Shown here: in pieces, positions 1 to 5,975 of the stretch
Numbering within the stretch: position 1 is the stretch's first letter
Layout of the letters: each line of letters opens with the position of its first letter
NCBI GenBank assembly: GCA_013151315.1
Contig: JAADIN010000077.1
Span: forward strand, 1 to 12,283
DNA: 12,283 bases
Source of the DNA: Planctomycetota bacterium
GTDB lineage: Bacteria > Planctomycetota > Planctomycetia > Pirellulales > Lacipirellulaceae
Reading direction: 5' to 3'
Made by a program: the position numbers and the translations under genes
Notes under the pieces: model-generated
Database searches by the model: none
Seen by the model: the letters and a program-made list of their open reading frames with translations, nothing else
What the model was told of the DNA's origin: nothing

Positions 1-144
1 CCCGCCGTTCTCCTGCTGGGGGAACCCCATCGCAAGCTACACAGCCAAGCCCATGCCGGGAAACGTCGCTTAGTGATTCAGATGCCTGTCAAGTCTCGAG
101 AATTGCGCAAAGCAATTCTGATGGTGCTTGCTGATGTCAAATAA
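1..144 (+). CDS. C-terminal fragment of a possible response-regulator receiver domain protein (5' end outside window)
   Basis: Frame 1 is open from the window edge to TAA at 142-144 and gives 47 residues. The fragment reads like the last part of a CheY-type receiver domain. It has a hydrophobic strand (AVLLLG), an Ala/Gly-rich stretch (QAHAGKRR), a second strand (LVIQMPV), and a final helix (SRELRKAILMVL). This matches the usual strand4-helix4-strand5-helix5 order. In normal receivers strand 5 ends in Lys-Pro; here the residue before Pro is Met, so if the reading is right the switch lysine is missing and the domain may be a pseudo-receiver or the end of a hybrid kinase. The assignment rests on pattern alone over a short stretch. 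The reading frame itself is likely real because it stays open and ends near the convergent SDR gene. Confidence 0.45.
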   Translation, partial: PAVLLLGEPHRKLHSQAHAGKRRLVIQMPVKSRELRKAILMVLADVK

Positions 145-277
145 TCAGCCTTCGCCTTTTTCATGGCTTCACCCACCCAAAAACTGTAAAACCGAAAGGA
201 TTCTCCTCAAGGCGCGGGACGTGCAGTCAATCCTCAACCTCGACAGCTTTGCGCGGGCTCGTAATTTTGAAGTTACC

Positions 278-1048
278 CTACTCCGCAAACATCTCTGCAC
301 GCAGGCGCTTCATGCCGCGTAGCCAACGGTCGTAGTCGGAGGCTTTGTTTTGAAAAAACTTTCGCACCTCGGGATGCGGAAGAATAAGAAATTCTTCCGC
401 CTCGATCGACTCGACGACCAAATCAGCGACGGCTGACGGCTGCAAGGCAGTCGCTTGCAATGTCTTCGCTTCGGGATGATCGCCGGCGATCATGTCGGTC
501 CAGACACCCATCGGACAAAGGCAGGAAACTTGGAGCCCCTGATCGCCGTAAGTTACCGCCAGCCATTCGGCAAACGACACGGCCGCATGTTTTGAGGCCG
601 CGTAAGCAGCGGCCCCGATTGCGGTCAGAAGTCCTGCTGCCGAAGCAGTATGGAGCAAATAGCCGCTGCCTCGCTCCAGCATTCCTGGCACGACGGCTCG
701 TGCGCTATAAACGTGGGCCATGAGGTTGACATCGAACATCTGTCGCCACTGGTCGTCGGGTAATTCTAGATCGCCAGGTACTAAGATGCCTGCGTTTGCG
801 CAAAACAGATCGATCGGACCGTATTTTGATTCGGCATCGGCAACCAGTTGCTGAATCTGATCTTCCTTTGCAACATCGCAAGCGACCGCCAGCCCGCCGA
901 TCTCCTCGGCGACGACCTTCGCACGGTCGAAATCCAGGTCGGCAACAACAATTCCCCGCGGCGACTCGCAAGCAAAACGCTTGCATAAGGCACGACCGAT
1001 GCCATGGGCTCCGCCGGTAACGACTATCACTCGATCTGCAAGCTTCAT
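278..1048 (-). CDS. Short-chain dehydrogenase/reductase (SDR family oxidoreductase)
   Basis: This encodes a 256-residue classical SDR, the family's usual size. The Rossmann nucleotide motif TGGAHGIG is at residues 11-18, and an acidic residue (Asp37) after strand 2 suggests NAD(H) rather than NADP(H). NAG is at 85-87. The catalytic tetrad is visible as Asn109, Ser136, Tyr149 and Lys153 (YAASK). I chose the ATG at 1046-1048 over the TTG one codon earlier; neither has a strong Shine-Dalgarno. The C-terminal stretch LILPHPEVRKFF is, from memory, typical of SDRs found near ACAD10/11-type kinases and acyl-CoA dehydrogenases. The divergent neighbour at 1289 is such a kinase, so oxidation or reduction of a hydroxyacyl or ketoacyl substrate is a reasonable guess. 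The substrate cannot be read from the sequence. Expression probably comes from the promoter at 1136-1165. Confidence 0.9.
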   Translation of the reverse strand: MKLADRVIVVTGGAHGIGRALCKRFACESPRGIVVADLDFDRAKVVAEEIGGLAVACDVAKEDQIQQLVADAESKYGPIDLFCANAGILVPGDLELPDDQWRQMFDVNLMAHVYSARAVVPGMLERGSGYLLHTASAAGLLTAIGAAAYAASKHAAVSFAEWLAVTYGDQGLQVSCLCPMGVWTDMIAGDHPEAKTLQATALQPSAVADLVVESIEAEEFLILPHPEVRKFFQNKASDYDRWLRGMKRLRAEMFAE

Positions 1049-1130
1049 CAATTATTCGGGCCAGGCTTCTGAGCCAAGGTCGCCTTCAATCTTTTGGGTT
1101 GTTTGCAAAATTTTCCACCACACGTTTTGG

Positions 1131-1159
1131 ATGACATTTTAGGGGCGCCCGGTTAGAAT
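1131..1159 (+). promoter_or_regulatory. Sigma70-like promoter for the phosphotransferase gene
   Basis: The -35 is ATGACA (1131-1136), five of six to TTGACA. A 17-bp spacer follows, then the -10 TAGAAT (1154-1159), five of six to TATAAT. The predicted start is near 1166, giving a leader of about 120 nt. The perfect palindrome GGGCGCCC (1143-1150) lies in this spacer and also in the spacer of the opposing promoter, where a repressor could block both. TAGAAT also occurs 65-70 bp before pyrG (6200) and 56 bp before the HNH gene (11074), which hints that it is a usual -10 form in this genome. Confidence 0.4.
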
Positions 1160-1165
1160 TGTCAA
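1136..1165 (-). promoter_or_regulatory. Sigma70-like promoter for the SDR gene
   Basis: Read on the minus strand there is a perfect -35 TTGACA (1165-1160), an 18-bp spacer and the -10 hexamer TAAAAT (1141-1136), five of six matches to TATAAT. Transcription would start near 1129 and leave a leader of about 80 nt before the SDR ATG. The site overlaps the opposing promoter for the kinase gene. This is a consensus match only. Confidence 0.45.
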
Positions 1166-1288
1166 TTTCCCTTGGACACCGAGCCGCAGCGTCAGCGTTG
1201 GCGGCTGCCATGGTCCGCAGGCGAGCAGCGAAGTTATTTTTCAATGACCGAGCCAGACCGCCCCGGCTCGAATCCGGTTTGAAAGAAA

Positions 1289-2350
1289 ATGAATCCCTCA
1301 TTTGACCAGTCCGTACCGGTTCGGCCGGGTGAAGAAGTCGATATCGCTCGACTCGAATCTTATCTCCTTTCCCACTTTCCTGGAATGAGCGGGCCTCTTG
1401 TCGTCGAGCAATTTCCTAGCGGGTTTTCTAATCTGACTTACCTGTTGCGACTGGGAAACCAGGAATTGGTATTCCGACGCCCACCGGTCGTCAAATCGGC
1501 ACACGATGTGGGCCACGAGTATCGAGTACTTTCCAAACTCTGCCGAGTCTACCCGCCAGCGCCTGATCCGTTGCTCATGTGCGAAAACGAGCAAATCCTC
1601 GGCTACCCGTTCTTTGTGATGCAGCGTCTACGCGGCGTCATCCTGCGGAAGACCAACACGCCCAACGAGCTGATCGCAACCCCGGGGCTCGTCACGACAC
1701 TTTGTGAATCATTCATCGACAGTTTAGCCCAACTGCACCGGCTAGACTATCAGGCAGCCGGGTTGGAAAATCTCGGACGGCCCACCGGCTATGTCGAGCG
1801 GCAGGTGACCGATTGGGTCGGCCGATATGCCAAAGCAAGAACCGACGACTATTCTGAAATGGAATGTTTGGGCGATTGGCTTGCCGAGCACCTGCCGGCC
1901 GACGTCCCGGCGTCGCTGATTCACAACGACTACAAATACGACAACTTGGTGCTTGATCCTCGCAATCTGAGTCATATCATCGGCGTACTCGATTGGGAGA
2001 TGGCCACGATTGGCGACCCGCTGATGGACCTCGGCTCGACGCTCGCCTACTGGATCGAGGCGGACGATCCGCCCGAAGAACACGCGCGAGCGTTCGGCCC
2101 AACAATGCTTCCGGGCAGTCTGACTCGAGCGCAGCTTACCCAGCGTTATGCCCAGTCGGCCGATATCGAGCTACCGGACATGAGTTTTTATTACGCCTTT
2201 GGTTTGTTCAAGCTTTCGGTGATTGTCCAACAAATCTACGCCCGCTTTGCCGCAGGCAAAACCCAAGACCGGCGCTTTGCTCGAATGAATACCGTCGTTG
2301 AGTCGCTGGGCAAAACGGGCCTACGAGTTGTTGAAACTGGGAAGATTTAG
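1289..2350 (+). CDS. Phosphotransferase family protein, ACAD10/11 kinase-domain type (APH fold)
   Basis: This is a 353-residue aminoglycoside-phosphotransferase-fold kinase. The N-lobe has a glycine-containing nucleotide loop (SGFSNLTYLL, residues 44-53) and LVFRRPP (60-66), a signature of the ACAD10/11-like branch. A conserved Glu (HEYRVL, about 77) would pair with the N-lobe Lys/Arg. The catalytic loop is HNDYKYDN (212-219), with Asp214 as the expected base and Asn219 as a metal ligand. DWE (235-237), in the DFG position, and IGDPLMDL follow. Family knowledge: relatives such as LvaA of Pseudomonas putida, and the kinase domains of human ACAD10/11, phosphorylate the 4-hydroxyl of 4-hydroxyacyl-CoAs before dehydration to enoyl-CoA. 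A drug-resistance role is unlikely because the sequence signatures differ. The gene is divergent from an SDR gene, a usual partner. No acyl-CoA dehydrogenase gene lies in the window. Confidence 0.88.
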   Translation: MNPSFDQSVPVRPGEEVDIARLESYLLSHFPGMSGPLVVEQFPSGFSNLTYLLRLGNQELVFRRPPVVKSAHDVGHEYRVLSKLCRVYPPAPDPLLMCENEQILGYPFFVMQRLRGVILRKTNTPNELIATPGLVTTLCESFIDSLAQLHRLDYQAAGLENLGRPTGYVERQVTDWVGRYAKARTDDYSEMECLGDWLAEHLPADVPASLIHNDYKYDNLVLDPRNLSHIIGVLDWEMATIGDPLMDLGSTLAYWIEADDPPEEHARAFGPTMLPGSLTRAQLTQRYAQSADIELPDMSFYYAFGLFKLSVIVQQIYARFAAGKTQDRRFARMNTVVESLGKTGLRVVETGKI

Positions 2351-2360
2351 AACCTCTCTT

Positions 2361-2403
2361 GAGGGCCCTGACGGTCGGAGGTGGACACCAGGACAGGGCC
2401 CTC
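2361..2403. repeat. Inverted repeat with two AGGGCCCT palindromes between the kinase and dinB-like genes
   Basis: GAGGGCCCTG at 2361-2370 and CAGGGCCCTC at 2394-2403 are perfect reverse complements. Each also contains the self-complementary 8-mer AGGGCCCT (2362-2369 and 2395-2402), exactly 33 bp apart, about three helical turns. The first copy starts 11 bp after the kinase stop. The second fills most of the spacer of the dinB-like promoter. It could be a terminator stem for the kinase mRNA (no T-run follows), a paired operator, or both. Confidence 0.5.
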
Positions 2404-2409
2404 TATACT
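2382..2409 (+). promoter_or_regulatory. Sigma70-like promoter for the DinB-family gene
   Basis: TGGACA (2382-2387), a 16-bp spacer and TATACT (2404-2409) each match five of six consensus bases. The start would be near 2416, giving a leader of about 45 nt with a good AAGGAA Shine-Dalgarno (2450-2455) five bases before the ATG. The palindrome AGGGCCCT lies inside the spacer. Confidence 0.45.
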
Positions 2410-2460
2410 TGCCCTTTCACGACTCCATTAGCCGTAGCTAGAAACAGGCAAGGAATTTCT

Positions 2461-2958
2461 ATGAATACAATCGACTATATTCGTCAAGAAATGAACATGA
2501 GCAAGGCTTGGATCGGCAGCTTGATGGCCGACCTACAGGACGCCCCTCTGACGGTTCCCACTCCCAATGGCGGCAACCATCCGCTCTGGATTGTCGGGCA
2601 CCTTGCCTATAGCGAATCCAACATCTTCCACTGTTTTATCCAGGGCAAAGAAAATCCCTTGGGCGAATGGAAAGAGACTTTTGGCATTGGTTCGCAGCCG
2701 GTGAACGATGCGGCCGCTTACCCTTCTTACGACGAGTTGCTTGCAAAGTTTGAAGCCGTCCGTGCCGAAACGCTTGCCTATTTGGAGACGATTACCGACG
2801 CCGATCTCGACAAGCCTTCTCATGGTCCGGAAGAAAAGAAAGCCTTTTTCGGCACCGTCGGACAATGCCTCGCCGTCATGACGACCCATCTGGCGTTTCA
2901 TGGCGGGCAACTGGCCGACGCGCGACGCGCAGCGGGCCGTGATATTCTGATGGCCTGA
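2461..2958 (+). CDS. DinB superfamily (four-helix bundle, metal-binding) protein
   Basis: This encodes 165 residues, a normal size for a DinB/YfiT-like protein. The start at 2461 is chosen because AAGGAA sits five bases upstream; the frame is open further upstream (to 2359) but that part covers the promoter and the inverted repeat. The three expected metal-ligand histidines are visible: His47 in HPLWIVGHL, and His143 and His147 in THLAFHGGQLADARR, the conserved H-x3-H-x-GQ signature. Family members use a metal on a four-helix bundle, some as thiol-dependent transferases; most have no known substrate. The gene appears monocistronic with its own promoter. The specific substrate is unknown. Confidence 0.88.
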   Translation: MNTIDYIRQEMNMSKAWIGSLMADLQDAPLTVPTPNGGNHPLWIVGHLAYSESNIFHCFIQGKENPLGEWKETFGIGSQPVNDAAAYPSYDELLAKFEAVRAETLAYLETITDADLDKPSHGPEEKKAFFGTVGQCLAVMTTHLAFHGGQLADARRAAGRDILMA

Positions 2959-3030
2959 TACGAAGCCCAATTCTAAGAGTTGTCAAAGCACTAGTACAGC
3001 GTTTCAGCTAGGAATTAGGGTCCGTGTTGT

Positions 3031-3090
3031 GAGCCGTAGGCGCTAGCCTCGGGTTTTCTCCGCTCCAACCGTGGCTAACGCCAAAACGCC
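3031..3090. repeat. Imperfect hairpin / probable interspersed repeat (GGCGCTAGCC type)
   Basis: GGCGCTAGCC (3039-3048) pairs with GGCTAACGCC (3073-3082) at nine of ten positions, extended inward by CGG/CCG (3050-3052 with 3069-3071), leaving a 16-nt loop. Related words recur just downstream (GGCTGACGCG near 3151, GGCTAGC near 3165). The block lies between the convergent dinB-like and zinc-finger genes. From memory, GAGCCGTAGGCGCTAGCC is a recurrent intergenic word in Pirellulales genomes; I could not check that here. It may also act as a two-way terminator. Confidence 0.4.
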
Positions 3091-3140
3091 GGTGATCTTG
3101 CGCTTGTCGTGGTAACCGTTACGAACCACCTATCGCTCGC

Positions 3141-3617
3141 CTAAAACGCAGGCTGACGCGAAACGGCTAGCAACGGCATGGGACTACGAATCATAGGCTG
3201 CGTGGAGATTGAAATTCCGACTTGCAGTACGCCCGGATAGCTTGCGTTGAAGCGACTCTGGCAGAACCGGCAGTCAGCAAGATGGACAGCCATGCTCGAG
3301 GCGAGACCCAAGTCTTCTAGCAACTCCGAGCCCGTTATGTGGGCGTGATATTCTACGAAGTGACTCTTGCACTCGGCACAAGAAATTCCTCCGTATCCTC
3401 CCTCGCTGTTGGAGGTAAGCAACGATCCACTCACAACAACTCCCGCGGCAACGAGCAACATGCCCAGCAGGCTCGTTTGAACAAGCTTCTTGGTCCGGGT
3501 GCGCGCCCGAGAGGCATCAAGCTTACGGACCATCCGAGACAGCTCGCCCTGAGGGCAGTTGTTCCAGTCGCCGAGCCCTTCTTGATCGCCGGGAATGGAT
3601 TTTTGGTTGTTGGACAT
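3141..3617 (-). CDS. Single-pass membrane protein with anti-sigma-type zinc-finger motif (zf-HC2-like), orphan
   Basis: This encodes 158 residues. The ATG at 3617 has a strong Shine-Dalgarno (GGGAGGA), so I prefer it to the GTG at 3644. The protein has a short polar N-terminus with CPQGELSRMVRKL (21-33), a basic stretch (38-44), and one membrane segment at about 45-68. After that come CAEC (80-83) and HLADCRFC (112-119). The H-x3-C-x2-C pattern is that of zf-HC2 anti-sigma factors. In those, the zinc finger is normally N-terminal and cytoplasmic; here it follows the membrane segment and would be outside the cytoplasm if the N-terminus is inside. From memory, planctomycetes carry many such proteins next to ECF sigma genes. 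No sigma factor gene is seen here. Neither CxxC is followed by His, so it is not a haem c protein. A CRP-type site lies about 115 bp upstream. Confidence 0.75.
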   Translation of the reverse strand: MSNNQKSIPGDQEGLGDWNNCPQGELSRMVRKLDASRARTRTKKLVQTSLLGMLLVAAGVVVSGSLLTSNSEGGYGGISCAECKSHFVEYHAHITGSELLEDLGLASSMAVHLADCRFCQSRFNASYPGVLQVGISISTQPMIRSPMPLLAVSRQPAF

Positions 3618-3648
3618 GGATAAATCCTCCCTCAGTCTCAGCACGCCG

Positions 3649-3665
3649 CCCCAAAGGCATTGGGG
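3649..3665 (-). other. Small hairpin in the leader of the zinc-finger gene
   Basis: CCCCAA (3649-3654) and TTGGGG (3660-3665) are perfect complements around a 5-nt loop, about 30 nt before the ATG and just upstream of the Shine-Dalgarno. It could affect translation or be incidental. Confidence 0.3.
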
Positions 3666-3697
3666 GCTGACAACTCAATAGTAGCTTCAACCAGTAA

Positions 3698-3741
3698 ATA
3701 ATCGTCTATTTCTGCCTGCAAGTCTGTGAGGCAGCTCACAG
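3698..3741 (-). promoter_or_regulatory. CRP-type operator with a possible class II promoter for the zinc-finger gene
   Basis: CTGTGAG (3724-3730) and CTCACAG (3735-3741) form a perfect 7+7 inverted repeat. Within it TGTGA-N6-TCACA exactly fits the E. coli CRP consensus core. Read on the minus strand, a weak -10 (GATTAT, 3703-3698, four of six) would start transcription near 3691, placing the palindrome centre (3732.5) at -41.5, the classic class II position. The regulator gene ends only 41 bp away and its recognition helix keeps the Arg-Glu pair that CRP uses on TGTGA. The alternative is that the same palindrome is a stem at the 3' end of the regulator mRNA; there is no T-run after it. Confidence 0.5.
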
Positions 3742-3781
3742 TGTTCTATGCCGGTAAAACAAGCGGCTAATCAAATCTCGC

Positions 3782-4495
3782 TCAAACGGCCCCACTCAAA
3801 CGAGGTATCGGTATGTTTACGCTATCGGCCAATCGGGCAATGTCGATCAAGCGGATCTTCCTTCGCCCCAATTCTAGGAGGCCCTCTGCTTGCAATTCGC
3901 CAAGTACCACGGTCACCGTCTCGCGTGTACTGCCAATGATACTCGCCAAATCCTGGTGAGAAAGCTTAATCCGCAGCCCCACCCCGCCGCCGCTGGGTTG
4001 CCCGTACTTCTCTGCTAGCTCTAACAGCAAGTGGACAAGCCGTTCGCGATTCGAGTGGAAAAGGAGATACTTGAGTCGTCTTTCGACCCGCTGGCGGCGC
4101 AATCCAAAGAGCTTGGTCACTCCTAGCGAAACGGTCGGGTTTTCTGCCAGAAGGTTTTGCATGACCTCGCCCGAAATGAGAATCACCGTTGATTTGTCGA
4201 CGGCCTCGGCATATTCCTCACGTTGTTCGGTGCCCAGCAGCGAGAGCTCACCAAAAATCTCACCTGGCTCGATGAACGCAAGGATCGTTTGTTTTCCGTC
4301 CTCCGTAAAGCTGCCTATTTTTATGCGGCCCTGGGCAAGCAGCATAACACTGTCGGCGCTGTCGGCCGGCAAGTAGACGGGCGTCCCGCGAGGAAACTGC
4401 CGCATACGACAGCGTGCCTCCAAAGCCGCGAGCTGTTCGGGGCTCAGACGTTGAAAGAGATCGCAGCGTTTCAAATACCAGAGTCGTTCTGACAT
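3782..4495 (-). CDS. Crp/Fnr-family transcriptional regulator
   Basis: This encodes 237 residues, normal for the family. An N-terminal cyclic-nucleotide-binding-like beta-roll covers about 8-125, with the PGEIFGELSLL signature at 77-87. A long dimerisation helix follows (about 112-150), then a winged helix-turn-helix (about 170-218) with recognition helix STRETVTVVLGEL at 189-201. Arg191 and Glu192 correspond to CRP Arg180 and Glu181, which read TGTGA; the CRP Arg185 position is Val. In the ligand pocket the CRP Arg82-Ser83 pair aligns with Arg92-Glu93, so cAMP binding is uncertain. There is no N-terminal or internal cysteine cluster of the Fnr iron-sulphur type. The frame is open far upstream, but that part overlaps dihydroorotase. 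I take the ATG at 4495, which lacks a clear Shine-Dalgarno and lies 28 nt after dihydroorotase, suggesting one transcript. Confidence 0.9.
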   Translation of the reverse strand: MSERLWYLKRCDLFQRLSPEQLAALEARCRMRQFPRGTPVYLPADSADSVMLLAQGRIKIGSFTEDGKQTILAFIEPGEIFGELSLLGTEQREEYAEAVDKSTVILISGEVMQNLLAENPTVSLGVTKLFGLRRQRVERRLKYLLFHSNRERLVHLLLELAEKYGQPSGGGVGLRIKLSHQDLASIIGSTRETVTVVLGELQAEGLLELGRRKIRLIDIARLADSVNIPIPRLSGAV

Positions 4496-4523
4496 ACCAA
4501 TAATTGTCGTGGTTTGGGTGCGT

Positions 4524-5855
4524 TTAGTCCATGGTCGCCCAGTAGCCGCCACGGGCGTGATCGAAGACGGCTGCTTGGCCGGGTCGGCTCGTGTCGAACT
4601 GGCCCTCTCGGTAGACCTCGTGTCCTCGGACCCAAGTACGCACGGGCCAGCCCATGAGTTCTTCGCCATGCCAGGGACTCCAGCCACATTTGGTCTGCTG
4701 CTCTTCATTGCGAACTTGCTGCGTCTTTTCCAAATCGACGAGTACCAGATCGGCATCGTAGCCGACCTCAATCCGGCCTTTGTCGACAATATCCCATACG
4801 CGAGCCGGCGCGTCGCACATCCAATGGACGACTTGTTCGAGGGTGCAGCGGCCCTGGTGGACTTGGTTGAGCATCAGCGCTAGCGAGTTTTCAATCGCCG
4901 GCACTCCCGAAGGGGCTTTGGGGTAGTCTTGCTGCTTTTCTTCGAGCGTATGCGGAGCATGGTCGGTTGCTACCACTTGAATTCTGTTCTCGGCAAGCGC
5001 CTGCCAAAGCTGCTCGCTGTCGTCGGCGGTCTTGATCGAAGGGTTGGCTTGGATGAGTGTTCCCAGCCGAGCGTAGTCGTCGATGTTGAAGAGCAAGTGG
5101 TGTGGGCATGCTTCGGCAGTAATCAAATTGCGGTGATCTTCGAGAAGCTCGGTTTCTGCGCCAGTCGAAACATGCAGCACATGAAATCGATGCTGATGGC
5201 GAAAGGCGAGGTCGATTGCTCGGCGAGTCGCGATGATCGCCGCCCGATGGTCGCGCACGCGCGAGTGGTCGGCCACATTGGTACTCTCTCGATATTTTTC
5301 TGCGTTGGCTCGAACGGTGGCTTCATCTTCGCAGTGGGCCGTGATGGGTAGGGTCGTCTCGGCAAAAATTCGCTCGAGGGCCTCTTGTTCATCGACCAGC
5401 AAATCGCCCGTGCTTGATCCGAGAAAAATCTTGATACCCGGTGTGTTCGTTGCTTGGCGTAAGTCGTCGACGTTGTCGGGGGTCGCGCCGATATAGAAAC
5501 CAAAATTAACGAGCGATTTTTCTGCACCGAGTGCCAACTTCTGGTCAAGCAATGCTTGCGTCGTCGCATTCGGCACCGTGTTTGGCATTTCCAGAAAAGT
5601 CGTCACTCCGCCTTTTGCACAAGCGCGACTCGCCGCGGCCAAGTCTTCTTTATGCGTCAGCCCGGGCTCACGGAAATGCACTTGATCGTCGACCACGCCG
5701 GGCAGCAGATAGAGGTTGGTTGCGTCGACGGTCTCCTCCGCGGCAGTTTGACTTGCCGGATCAATCGCAGCGATTTTTCCGTCTTCCAGTAGCACAGAAA
5801 CCGATTCGATGCCGGTAGGCAGGACGACTTGGGCGTTTTTTATGAGTGTTTTCAT
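4524..5855 (-). CDS. pyrC: Dihydroorotase
   Basis: This encodes a 443-residue amidohydrolase that interconverts carbamoyl-aspartate and dihydroorotate in de novo pyrimidine synthesis (cytoplasmic). Visible signatures are DDQVHFREPG (56-65), MPNT (90-93), GIKIFLGSSTG with Lys142 as the likely carboxylated metal-bridging lysine, AHCED (173-177), LHVS (227-230), CPHHL (250-254) and ATDHAPH (296-302). Most dihydroorotases have His-x-His in the first motif; here the first His is Gln58, leaving only His60. From memory this DDQVHFR form is shared by a whole subfamily, for example in Bacteroidetes, so it is probably an active variant, but other cyclic amidohydrolases should be kept in mind. The start is ATG 5855, at the beginning of the homologous N-terminal strand; no Shine-Dalgarno is seen. 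It probably shares a transcript with the downstream Crp-family gene and is divergent from pyrG. Confidence 0.92.
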   Translation of the reverse strand: MKTLIKNAQVVLPTGIESVSVLLEDGKIAAIDPASQTAAEETVDATNLYLLPGVVDDQVHFREPGLTHKEDLAAASRACAKGGVTTFLEMPNTVPNATTQALLDQKLALGAEKSLVNFGFYIGATPDNVDDLRQATNTPGIKIFLGSSTGDLLVDEQEALERIFAETTLPITAHCEDEATVRANAEKYRESTNVADHSRVRDHRAAIIATRRAIDLAFRHQHRFHVLHVSTGAETELLEDHRNLITAEACPHHLLFNIDDYARLGTLIQANPSIKTADDSEQLWQALAENRIQVVATDHAPHTLEEKQQDYPKAPSGVPAIENSLALMLNQVHQGRCTLEQVVHWMCDAPARVWDIVDKGRIEVGYDADLVLVDLEKTQQVRNEEQQTKCGWSPWHGEELMGWPVRTWVRGHEVYREGQFDTSRPGQAAVFDHARGGYWATMD

Positions 5856-5975
5856 AGTTGATGATGCGTAGGAGGGGTTGTTTGTCTCGTATTGTACGGA
5901 TATTTGCTGAGGACGCATGGGCCCCTTTTGCGCTGGCTGCGGTACCTGCCTTTTTCTCAAACGGCAAAGAGAGGA

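Noticed and set aside
128..322. 64-residue plus-strand frame overlapping the end of the SDR gene
   Set aside because: No recognisable protein features; it overlaps the well-supported minus-strand SDR and starts inside the fragment ending at 144.
1086..1301. Minus-strand 71-residue frame in the SDR-kinase spacer
   Set aside because: It covers both promoter candidates, has no recognisable motif and runs into the kinase start.
1289..2350. Aminoglycoside resistance kinase
   Set aside because: The fold is shared, but the RRPP and IGDPLMDL signatures are those of the ACAD10/11-type branch, and the neighbours are metabolic.
3241..3400. Haem c (CxxCH) reading of the CxxC motifs in the zinc-finger protein
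   Set aside because: Neither CAEC nor CRFC is followed by His; the H-x3-C-x2-C spacing fits a zinc finger better.
4496..4789. N-terminal extension of the Crp-family protein
   Set aside because: The extension lies over the dihydroorotase coding sequence in another frame and has no family similarity; the domain begins at the ATG at 4495.
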